Of a stretch of 11,160 bases of DNA, positions 1-6,846 are shown piece by piece. The stretch covers positions 203 through 11,362 of the forward strand of contig PMNO01000111.1 in NCBI GenBank assembly GCA_003161835.1. Direction: 5' to 3'. The notes below the pieces were generated by a model, which made no database searches, was not told the DNA's origin, and saw only the letters and a program-made list of their open reading frames with translations. The DNA is from Myxococcales bacterium (GTDB lineage: Bacteria; Myxococcota_A; Polyangia; Fen-1088). The position numbers and the translations under genes are program-made. The number at the start of each line of letters is the position of its first letter. The first letter of the stretch is position 1.

Positions 1-984
1 GCCGACGACGGCATGGATCTGGAACGGTTCGAGGGGTTCGACGCAGCATCTATCGATCGGCTGCCCAGCGAAGCTGAGATGATGCGCGCCGCCGACAGCA
101 TGATTGCCGATCTGGAGACCTTGCGGGTGGCGCCGCTGGCCGATCCGTACATCGGGCCCGCGATCCTGGAAGGCAAGGCCGCCGGAGTGTTCTTCCATGA
201 AATATTCGGGCATCGCGTCGAGGGCCACCGTCAGAAGAACGAGGACGAGGGCCAGACCTTCGCGCGCAAGGTCGGGCAACCCATCATGCCCGATTTCATC
301 AGCGTCTATGACGATCCCACCCTGACCCAGTTGAACGGCGTCGATCTCAGCGGCGCCTACCGTTTCGACGACGAGGGTGTAGCAGCGTCGCGGGCGGTTC
401 TGGTCGACCGCGGCGTCCTCAAGGGATTCTTGCTCAGCCGATCGCCGACGCGGGGATTCAACCATTCGAACGGCCACGGGCGCCGCCAGGAAGGGCGCGC
501 CACCGTGTCGCGCCAGGGGAACCTGGTGGTGCAGCCCGCCACCAGCGTGACCTTGCCCCAGCTGCGCGAGCGCTTGCGGACCGAGGCGCGGCGGCAAGGC
601 AAGTCCTACGGCCTTTTGTTCAAGGACATCTCGGGTGGATTCACAAACACCAACCGCGGCGGTCCCCAGGCCTTCAAGGTTCTGCCGATTCTCGTCTACC
701 GTGTGTTCACGGACGGCCGCCCCGATCAGCTGGTGCGCGGGGCCGATCTGGTGGGGACGCCGCTGGCATCGCTGACCAAGATTCTGGCCGCGGCGGACGA
801 TTTTCAGACATTCAACGGCATGTGCGGCGCGGAATCCGGCTTCGTTCCGGTATCGGCCACCAGCCCCAGCTTGCTGGTCGAGCAGATCGAGGTTGAACGA
901 AAGGACAAGGGAAACAACAAGCCGCCCGTGTTACCGGCCCCGAGTCTCGGGCACGGCGCGCCGGTGACCGGAGGCGCGCGGTGA
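1..984 (+). CDS. TldD/PmbA-family metalloprotease, catalytic member (5' partial)
   Basis: TldD-type peptidase; in the known family, TldD with TldE degrades unfolded peptides and matures peptides such as microcin B17. The frame is open from base 1, so the gene starts upstream and only the C-terminal 327 residues are present. The zinc motif HEIFGH is encoded at 196-213, followed by RVEG as is usual for TldD. The third expected ligand, a Cys in GMCG, is encoded at 823-825. A family block, AYRFDDEG...GVLKGFLLSRSP...HSNGHGR, lies between them. All residues needed for metal binding are therefore visible. The ATG at 13-15 is an internal methionine, not a start. The stop overlaps the next gene's start (GTGA at 981-984), so the two are translationally coupled. 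Whether it is exported cannot be seen because the N-terminus is missing. Family assignment is firm; the substrate is unknown. Confidence 0.92.
   Translation, partial: ADDGMDLERFEGFDAASIDRLPSEAEMMRAADSMIADLETLRVAPLADPYIGPAILEGKAAGVFFHEIFGHRVEGHRQKNEDEGQTFARKVGQPIMPDFISVYDDPTLTQLNGVDLSGAYRFDDEGVAASRAVLVDRGVLKGFLLSRSPTRGFNHSNGHGRRQEGRATVSRQGNLVVQPATSVTLPQLRERLRTEARRQGKSYGLLFKDISGGFTNTNRGGPQAFKVLPILVYRVFTDGRPDQLVRGADLVGTPLASLTKILAAADDFQTFNGMCGAESGFVPVSATSPSLLVEQIEVERKDKGNNKPPVLPAPSLGHGAPVTGGAR
970..984 (+). promoter_or_regulatory. Shine-Dalgarno and GTGA stop/start overlap
   Basis: GGAGG at 970-974 lies 6 nt before the GTG at 981-983, and that GTG overlaps the TGA stop (982-984) of the preceding gene. 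This fixes the start of the second Tld gene and indicates reinitiation by terminating ribosomes. Confidence 0.8.
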
Positions 985-2762
985 AAAGGGCGTCGCTTAC
1001 AATCGCGGTCGTCCTGGGCGGGCTGGGGTCGCTCGGTCTTGGTCGGGAGGTGTTGCTGATGCCGGCGCGGACTTTCGTGGAGGACGATCAGGCGATCGCG
1101 CGCGCACTGAGGGAAGAAGCGGCGCGGTCGATGGCGGAGCTGCACCTGGCCGATTCGCCGCGACCGTACTACGTGGCCTACGCGGTGTCCGACGTCAATC
1201 AGGCCGTGGTGACCGCGACGTTTGGCGCCGTCACCGGGGCCACGGGATATCGGGGTCGGCTGCTGAGGACCGAGGTGCGGGTGGGTGATCCCACCTTCGA
1301 CAACAGCAATACGGCAGAATCGGTTTTTGGCAGCGACGTCGAATCGTTGCCCGTCGACGACGACGGGCCGGCCTTGCGTCGCGAGCTGTGGTTGCGCACC
1401 GACGAGGCCTACAAGAACGCCATCGAAACTCTGGCCAAGAAAAAATCGGCCGCCGCCGGTCAAGCCAGCCGCGAGGACGAGGGGGAGGTCCCCGATTTCT
1501 CGTCGGACAAGCCCGCGCAGCTGGTGGTGCCATTTCCGGGCGGCGCGCCCGAGCCCGATCAGTTGGTGGACGTGGTCACCCGCCTGTCGACGGTCGCCCG
1601 TGAATTTTCCGAGATCGCCGGCAGCCGGGTCACGGGCACCTACGCAACGGTGCGGCGCCGCTTTGTCTCCAGCGCGGGCGCTGCCTCGGACGAGTCGCGG
1701 GGCACCGTGCGCGTCGACGCGGTCGCGGAAACCCAGGCCCCCGATGGCATGCGCCTGGTGAACTTCGTGTCGTTCACCGCCTCGACGCCGTCGGGACTGC
1801 CACCGCTGGCGGACATGCAGAAGGCCGTGCGGCACATGGCCACCGAGTTGGTCGAGATGCGCGAGGCGCCGATTGCACAAAACGGGGCGGCGACGGTCCT
1901 GTTCGAAGGCCCGGCGGCCGGTCAGATCGTGAAATTGCTGTTGGGCGACAACCTGGCCGGCACGCCGGCTCCGCGCACGGCCTCCGGCGGAGAAGAGCGC
2001 GGCCAGACCAGCGACTTCGCCGAGAGGCTGGGACAAAAGGTGGCGGCGTCTTTGTTGATGGCCAGCGATGATCCGCTGCGCGATCTCGGCCCGGGGAAGG
2101 TTCCGCTGTTTGGCGCCTATCGGATCGACGACGAGGGAATCGCCTCCGAACGAGTGACCGTGATCGATTCGGGTGTCTTGAAGGGCCTGCTGATGACGCG
2201 GGCGCCACGAAAGGAGCTCACCCATTCGAACGGGCACGCGCGGGCGACCCGGTTTGGGGGCCCGCGTGCCGTGGTCGGCAATCTCATCGTGTCCGGCAAG
2301 CCGAACGCGCCACGCGCCGCATTGTCACGCCCCGCGCTGCTGGCCGAGATGACCAGAGCGGCGAAGAGCGGGGCCCTGCGCAGCTACATCGTGAAGTTGC
2401 TGGACGATCCGGGTGTCGCGGGGGTCGCCAGCGGCGATGACAACGTGTCCATGTTTTCCGTGGGCGGCGCCAGCCGTTCCGCGCCATCGATCAAGCCGCT
2501 GGTCGTCTATCGACTGAATGCCGACGGCAAGGAGGAATTGGTGCGCGGTCTCACGTTGGAGGGGCTGGTTCCTCGCTCGCTGAAAGACATCGTCGCGATG
2601 GGCAAGGACGGCACGGTTTACAACTACCAAGAAGGTGGCGCGGGATTTGTCGGCATACCGTCGTCGGTGGTGGCACCGCCGCTGCTGTTCACGGACGTGG
2701 ACGTGCGTCGATCCATTGGCAAGAACCGCCGCCCGCCTCTGTACCCGCGGCCTGGATTCTAG
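981..2762 (+). CDS. TldD/PmbA-family protein lacking the zinc ligands, putative exported partner
   Basis: A 593-residue tandem relative of the upstream gene. It shares the block AYRIDDEGIASE...GVLKGLLMTRAP...THSNGHAR (residues about 379-420) and the late VVYRLNADGKEELVRG segment. At the place of HExxxH it reads VLFEGPAAGQ (about 306-315), and the GMCG cysteine is replaced by GGAGF (552-556), so all three expected zinc ligands are gone. The N-terminus has KR then a hydrophobic stretch (about 6-20), resembling a Sec signal peptide or anchor; no strong cleavage site is evident. Residues about 155-195 form a charged insert. By analogy with the TldD/TldE heterodimer, where TldE has no metal site, it probably is a structural or substrate-binding partner of the upstream protease. 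The start is fixed by the GTGA overlap and a strong Shine-Dalgarno. Family is confident; non-catalytic role and export are inferred. Confidence 0.88.
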   Translation: MKRASLTIAVVLGGLGSLGLGREVLLMPARTFVEDDQAIARALREEAARSMAELHLADSPRPYYVAYAVSDVNQAVVTATFGAVTGATGYRGRLLRTEVRVGDPTFDNSNTAESVFGSDVESLPVDDDGPALRRELWLRTDEAYKNAIETLAKKKSAAAGQASREDEGEVPDFSSDKPAQLVVPFPGGAPEPDQLVDVVTRLSTVAREFSEIAGSRVTGTYATVRRRFVSSAGAASDESRGTVRVDAVAETQAPDGMRLVNFVSFTASTPSGLPPLADMQKAVRHMATELVEMREAPIAQNGAATVLFEGPAAGQIVKLLLGDNLAGTPAPRTASGGEERGQTSDFAERLGQKVAASLLMASDDPLRDLGPGKVPLFGAYRIDDEGIASERVTVIDSGVLKGLLMTRAPRKELTHSNGHARATRFGGPRAVVGNLIVSGKPNAPRAALSRPALLAEMTRAAKSGALRSYIVKLLDDPGVAGVASGDDNVSMFSVGGASRSAPSIKPLVVYRLNADGKEELVRGLTLEGLVPRSLKDIVAMGKDGTVYNYQEGGAGFVGIPSSVVAPPLLFTDVDVRRSIGKNRRPPLYPRPGF

Positions 2763-2809
2763 GCCGCCTCAACGCACGCGCCGGAGCGATGCACGCGGGC
2801 CATGTGGAG

Positions 2810-2828
2810 GACCGCACGCTCCGCGGTC
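2810..2828. terminator. Possible bidirectional terminator hairpin
   Basis: The 87-nt gap between the convergent Tld and repeat-protein genes holds a 6-bp all-matching stem, GACCGC (2810-2815) with GCGGTC (2823-2828), and a 7-nt loop. There is no T-run on either side, so it is not a classical intrinsic terminator. A stem this short is also expected by chance in GC-rich DNA. Confidence 0.25.
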
Positions 2829-2849
2829 GGGACATGCGTTCCCAGGGCG

Positions 2850-5105
2850 TCAGTTGTCCGGCTGGCGCAGATCGTCTTGCCAGGGCGAGCGGTTGGCGGT
2901 GTCGCAAAGCCAGGAAAAGACAGCCCTGGCCTCGAGGTACTCGTCGAGCGCGACATCGACCAGGGCGGCGGGCACGAGATCGATCTCGGCGCCTTCCCAG
3001 ATGAAGCCAGGAATTCCCTTGGTCAGAGCCATCAACCCCGACGTGCGCAGCTTGTCTCCGCAACGCCAGACGCGCTCCATCGTCATCCCGGCGGCACGGG
3101 CGAAGGAGGCGGGTGGGCGGATCGCGTCTGGGAGACCGGGGGCGTCCAAGCCGACCGCCCAGCACAGCCACACGAGGCCGCTCCAGTCGGCCCGGGCGCA
3201 GCGCAAGATGCGGAGGATGGCGGTGGGCGTCGGCTCCACACCGCGCGTTTCGTCGACGGTGATATCGATCCACGGCGGCGTTTCGTCGACCTCCGCCGCT
3301 TCCACCGCCGGGCCGCCGGGGACATCCGGATCGACACCTTGGTATTCCGCGGCGGACATTTGAAACGTCCACCGGGACAGCGCGGCCGGTCCATGGGGCA
3401 AGAGCGCCGACAGATCAGGGATCATGAATGACAGATCGCGGGGATCACGACCGTCGTTGGTATCGCGGTTGTCGTCCTGGGCGGCCAATTGCGCCACCAA
3501 CGACGCGCGCAGGCGCCCCAAGCGGGTCGCGTAGCGCTGTATCACGTCGCGGACCTCGGCGGGCGATCGCGCGATTCCCAGGGCGGCATCGGTCTCGCCA
3601 ACGCCAACGCCAATGTCCACGTTGGCAGCGCCCGTGTCGGCCTCGAACGACTCGTTGTGCGGCCAGAAGGCAAATCGCGGGAAATAGACCCGCAAGTACA
3701 TCTCCAGGAATTCCCCCTGTTCCGGCGAGGCCGCCGCGACGCGGGCCACGTCCGCGCGTGCCGACGCGAGATCGCCGATCGTCCCGTACAACAACGCGCG
3801 CGTGGCCAACCGCTCCGTCGACGCGGGCGCCAGCAGCACCGCGGCGCTGACGAGATCCATCGCGGCCCGATCGTTTTCCGGCAGCGTCTTGCCGACTGCC
3901 CACAACAGCGTCGAGGCATCGCCCCCGCGTTTCAGGGCATCGATCAAGGTCACGGCATTCGCGGCGCCGCGATCCATGGCCTGCCGCGCGTCGGCGACAG
4001 CGATCTCCGAACGCAGGGGCAGGGTCCAGGTGGCAATCGCTTGCGTGATCTCCGCGGGATCGTGCGCTCGGGCGGAGGCACGCGCCGCGGCGATCAGCCC
4101 TTCGCCCACCCGCCGTGCGGCGAACAAGGTCTGCGCCACTCCCCGCCACCAGGAGGGCGGCTGGCGCTCGTTCAGCAGGGCCGGCGACTGCGACAGCATC
4201 CCCTCATCCAAGACCAATCCGAGATCGCGCTCGGCCAGCACCGCGCCCGCAGCATCCACGTATCGCCATACCCCCTGCGCCTGATCCGCTTCAAACGAAC
4301 CGAACTGGCCGCAGACCCGGGGATCGACGAATTGGCCGGCCACATGGTGGGGGGCGGCAAAGGGCCCCGACAATCGCCCGTCGATGTAGTGCGCGTCCCA
4401 TTCGAGCGCACCGGTCTCATCGAATGATTGCACCTGCCCGTGGCGTTTTCCCCGCACCAATCCCTCGATCAGGCGCAGCGTGCCGTCGGCCGCCCAGCGT
4501 TTGAGCGTCCCCGTGTAGCCCGTCTGGTCGAAGGCGACACCCATCTCCCAAGCCTGGCCGCTCTCGTTGAACCAAGCCCCCGCGGGGACACCCGGCGGAA
4601 GCTCGGGATAGGGCGCCCCCGAATCCAACAACCGCTGACCATCCCGGTTGAACCAGCCGCGGCCAAATCCACTCGGGTGGGAGTAGTCCTGTCGCATCTG
4701 CCAGGCCCCGGGCGGGACGCAGCACGATTGCAAGCGTTCGGCCCGAGGATCGTCGTTCGCGTAGCGATGATGAACGCCTCGTTCGGCGCCGGCGGAGAAG
4801 CACCCAATCGAAAACAAACTGCCGTCCGGATGAAATGTCCACGCTGGCCCGACCTGCTTCCCATGGTCGTAGGCCCGGATCTCGCGCGCTGATCCGTCGG
4901 CCCGCCACGAACGAAACGGGCCGTGCGGACGCCCGGCACTATCGCTCTGCTGGAGGTGCCATTCCTCGTACGATTCCGCCCAGGTCGCGGCGGCCGGTAC
5001 GTTCGCGGGACGCGGTGGTGTTTGCGAGACGGTTGGAGCCACCATCGCCGTCACCGTGGGCGCCTCCTTGGATCCCTCCGTCGGCGCCTCGTCCCGGAAA
5101 GTCAT
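2850..5105 (-). CDS. Large YwqK/MORN-like repeat protein of unknown function
   Basis: A 751-residue protein. Residues 1-40 are low-complexity (Pro, Ala, Thr). About 44-110 and 175-290 carry repeats of the form GRPHGPFRSWRADGSAREI and KRHGQVQSFDETGALEW: a G-x-x-x-G turn, an aromatic residue and a D-x-x-G turn, as in YwqK-type antitoxin repeats and MORN motifs. About 400-470 is Ala-rich and helical, resembling one or two TPR units. The C-terminal 190 residues, rich in Trp and acidic residues, match nothing I recognise. There is no signal peptide or membrane segment, so it is probably cytosolic. I prefer the ATG at 5105, which has AGGGTGAG about 8 nt upstream, over an in-frame TTG at 5153 that falls in the candidate promoter. 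It stands alone, convergent with the Tld pair. YwqK-like repeats often occur near polymorphic toxins, but no toxin is visible here, so I assign no function. Confidence 0.8.
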   Translation of the reverse strand: MTFRDEAPTEGSKEAPTVTAMVAPTVSQTPPRPANVPAAATWAESYEEWHLQQSDSAGRPHGPFRSWRADGSAREIRAYDHGKQVGPAWTFHPDGSLFSIGCFSAGAERGVHHRYANDDPRAERLQSCCVPPGAWQMRQDYSHPSGFGRGWFNRDGQRLLDSGAPYPELPPGVPAGAWFNESGQAWEMGVAFDQTGYTGTLKRWAADGTLRLIEGLVRGKRHGQVQSFDETGALEWDAHYIDGRLSGPFAAPHHVAGQFVDPRVCGQFGSFEADQAQGVWRYVDAAGAVLAERDLGLVLDEGMLSQSPALLNERQPPSWWRGVAQTLFAARRVGEGLIAAARASARAHDPAEITQAIATWTLPLRSEIAVADARQAMDRGAANAVTLIDALKRGGDASTLLWAVGKTLPENDRAAMDLVSAAVLLAPASTERLATRALLYGTIGDLASARADVARVAAASPEQGEFLEMYLRVYFPRFAFWPHNESFEADTGAANVDIGVGVGETDAALGIARSPAEVRDVIQRYATRLGRLRASLVAQLAAQDDNRDTNDGRDPRDLSFMIPDLSALLPHGPAALSRWTFQMSAAEYQGVDPDVPGGPAVEAAEVDETPPWIDITVDETRGVEPTPTAILRILRCARADWSGLVWLCWAVGLDAPGLPDAIRPPASFARAAGMTMERVWRCGDKLRTSGLMALTKGIPGFIWEGAEIDLVPAALVDVALDEYLEARAVFSWLCDTANRSPWQDDLRQPDN

Positions 5106-5124
5106 GGTGCCGCTCACCCTGAAA

Positions 5125-5153
5125 AAGATAGGTGGTCGACGGCCAGAATCCAA
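5125..5153 (-). promoter_or_regulatory. Candidate sigma-70-like promoter for the repeat-protein gene
   Basis: On the minus strand, TTGGAT (5153-5148) and TATCTT (5130-5125) are separated by exactly 17 nt and lie just upstream of the Shine-Dalgarno and ATG at 5105. The match to consensus is partial (about 3/6 and 4/6). It implies a very short leader and would exclude the upstream TTG as the start codon. Confidence 0.35.
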
Positions 5154-5154
5154 C

Positions 5155-5186
5155 CCGATGCGGTCGAATCATGGCCGTCGCATCGG
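5155..5186. repeat. 8-bp inverted repeat just upstream of the candidate -35
   Basis: CCGATGCG (5155-5162) is perfectly complementary to CGCATCGG (5179-5186), with a 16-nt centre. It abuts the candidate -35 box of the minus-strand gene, a position where an operator could sit. An 8-bp match with this spacing is expected a few times by chance in 11 kb, so the support is mostly its location. Confidence 0.3.
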
Positions 5187-5684
5187 CGAGCTGCGCGCAC
5201 CCGCGGTCTCTCGAACCTAGCGCGGCAGCGAATTCCGCGCGCCTGCGTCGGACGACCGCGACGAACGTGGAAGTGGTGGCGGACCGGGAGTGAGGGTGAT
5301 GGGCGCGCGCTGCGCGGCGTGACGTTTCCTGACGGGCATTCGGCCACGGAATGGAAATCGCGGCGTGAACAGACGGGTGGCCAGGCGCAAACGTCGACCG
5401 ATCCTTTTTCCGATGGCCGACAGTCCGACTCCGAGCTCGCCGAAGAAACCGCGCGACGTGAGGCGCAGCAGATACGCCCAGGCCTCTCCGACACCCGATG
5501 ATGACCGCCGTCGAAACCATGGCATGGACCTATCTTGGGCCGATCGCGAAAAGCTGCCAGAAAAACCCGCAATGCCCACGTTTTCTTCCAGACGCGCCGC
5601 GACATCGGATCGATCGGAAAAGTTCTTGCGACCGGCCCAAATTGATCGGGGAGGGTGTACTCTGCCGCGCGCACCCGGGGGGAA

Positions 5685-5698
5685 CGGGGAGAGCCCCG
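5685..5698 (+). promoter_or_regulatory. Shine-Dalgarno within a tight hairpin before the histidine kinase
   Basis: GGGGAGAG (5686-5693) is a good Shine-Dalgarno 7 nt before the ATG at 5701. It is also the 5' arm and loop of a hairpin: CGGGG (5685-5689), loop AGAG, CCCCG (5694-5698). The site decides the start at 5701 and could limit translation when folded. Confidence 0.5.
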
Positions 5699-5700
5699 AA

Positions 5701-6840
5701 ATGGAAATCGATGCGGATCTAAGGCTCAGCTTCGTCACTGAACAGTTGCCGGCCATATTGTGGACCACGGACCGAGAACTACGTTTCTCGTCCGCTGTAG
5801 GCGCGGGACTGGCCGCGATGGGCATCGCGTCCGAACAGGTCGTCGGAGTCCGTCTGGAGGATTTCTTCGCCGGGGATTCCATGGCCGCGCGCAATCTGGC
5901 CGCCCATCGCGCGGCCCTGGAGGGGCAGGGCACCTCCACGGATGCCCGTTTCGGGAACCGGGTGTTCCAATGCCGCATCGATCCGCTCCGCGATGGGCGC
6001 GGGGAGATCACGGGAACGATCGGGGTGGCGCTGGACATCACCGAGCGCAAGAAGATGGAGGCAAAGCTCATCCAGGCCGAGCGCCTGGCTTCCATGGGTA
6101 CGCTCGCCGCCGGGGTGGCGCACGAGATCAACAATCCGCTGACCTACGTCATGGCGAACATCGGCTTTGTCGCCGACCGGCTAACGAAACTGGTGCCGCG
6201 GGATCCATCCCCCTCGGTGGCGACGCAGTTGCAGGAACTGGCGACCGCTCTGGCTGAGGCCCAGGAAGGGGCGAGCCGCGTGCGACAAATCGTACGCGAC
6301 CTGAAGATCCTGGCCCGGGGCGACGAGGAGCGCTATGGCCCGATCGACGTGCGCGGCGTCATCGAATCGTCCATCAGCATGGTGTCAAATCAGATTCGCA
6401 TGAAAGCCCAACTGGTCAGAACCTTGGCGGACGTGCCGCTGGTCGAGGCCAGCGAGTCGCGCTTGGGACAGGTTTTCCTGAACCTGCTTGTCAATGCGAC
6501 GCAGGCCATCGACCACGGAGACGTGGCCGGCAACAAGATAGCCGTGTGCACCAGCACCGATCCGGTGGGGCGTGCGGTCATCACCGTGTCCGACACGGGA
6601 GCCGGGATTCCTCCCGAGGTGATGGGGCGCATCTTCGATCCGTTCTTTACCACCAAGCCCCTGGGCGTGGGGACCGGGCTCGGCCTGTTCATTTGCCACG
6701 GAATCGTCAAGGCCCTGGGCGGCGAGATTGCGGCCGAGAGCGCACCGGGCCGGGGCACGACGTTCCGCGTGACCCTGCCGCCGGCGCGCGGGGCCAGCAA
6801 AGCCGGGTTCCACCTGAACCTGAACCCGGGCCGCGGCTGA
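5701..6840 (+). CDS. Soluble PAS-domain sensor histidine kinase
   Basis: A 379-residue kinase that would autophosphorylate on His and pass phosphate to an unidentified response regulator. Residues about 8-115 form one PAS domain (LPAILWTTDRELRF start, DITERKKME end). The HisKA helix carries the phospho-acceptor H141 in HEINNPL. Its second helix is long (about 170-206) and ends in VRDLKILAR, a form common in myxobacterial kinases. The ATPase domain has the N box NLLVNATQA (261-269), G1 DTGAGIP (298-304), F box FDPFFTTK (312-319) and G2 GTGLGL (324-329), so it looks active. There are no membrane segments, so the signal is likely cytosolic. The start at 5701 is chosen for its Shine-Dalgarno and for PAS homology beginning just after it; the 112 upstream in-frame codons look non-coding. 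No receiver gene lies nearby. Confidence 0.93.
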   Translation: MEIDADLRLSFVTEQLPAILWTTDRELRFSSAVGAGLAAMGIASEQVVGVRLEDFFAGDSMAARNLAAHRAALEGQGTSTDARFGNRVFQCRIDPLRDGRGEITGTIGVALDITERKKMEAKLIQAERLASMGTLAAGVAHEINNPLTYVMANIGFVADRLTKLVPRDPSPSVATQLQELATALAEAQEGASRVRQIVRDLKILARGDEERYGPIDVRGVIESSISMVSNQIRMKAQLVRTLADVPLVEASESRLGQVFLNLLVNATQAIDHGDVAGNKIAVCTSTDPVGRAVITVSDTGAGIPPEVMGRIFDPFFTTKPLGVGTGLGLFICHGIVKALGGEIAAESAPGRGTTFRVTLPPARGASKAGFHLNLNPGRG

Positions 6841-6846
6841 TATCGG

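Larger units (their letters stand above)
5106..5700. other. Divergent intergenic region, 595 nt
   Basis: This separates the divergent repeat-protein and histidine-kinase genes. Frames stay open across parts of it on both strands, including 336 nt in frame with the kinase, but the translations are Arg/Pro/Ser-rich with no family motif. I read it as non-coding. It contains the candidate promoter and inverted repeat (5125-5186) and the ribosome-binding-site hairpin (5685-5698). I see no tRNA, transposon end or clear plus-strand promoter. A small RNA or short peptide in about 5190-5650 cannot be ruled out. Confidence 0.6.

Noticed and set aside
804..2237. Long open frame on the minus strand (477 codons)
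   Set aside because: It lies wholly antisense to the well-supported Tld genes; its translation is rich in Arg, His and Gly with no family motif, a common result of codon bias in GC-rich DNA.
3595..3620. Short tandem CCAACG/CCAATG repeat
   Set aside because: It encodes a short Gly/Val-rich run (DIGVGVGE) in the repeat protein and is too short to treat as a separate repeat element.
5106..5153. TTG start at 5153 for the repeat-protein gene
   Set aside because: It has no clear Shine-Dalgarno and coincides with the candidate -35 box; the ATG at 5105 has AGGGTGAG at good spacing.
5155..5190. tRNA-like GGTCGAATC fragment
   Set aside because: No matching acceptor, D-arm or anticodon arms could be found around it, so it is not a tRNA.
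5365..5700. N-terminal extension of the histidine kinase by 112 codons
   Set aside because: The extension is basic and low-complexity, has no domain, and the best Shine-Dalgarno is directly before the ATG at 5701, where PAS homology begins.
5217..6134. Minus-strand open frame across the intergenic region and the histidine-kinase start
   Set aside because: It overlaps the PAS and HisKA coding region antisense, and the translation is Arg/Ser/Pro-rich with no motif.
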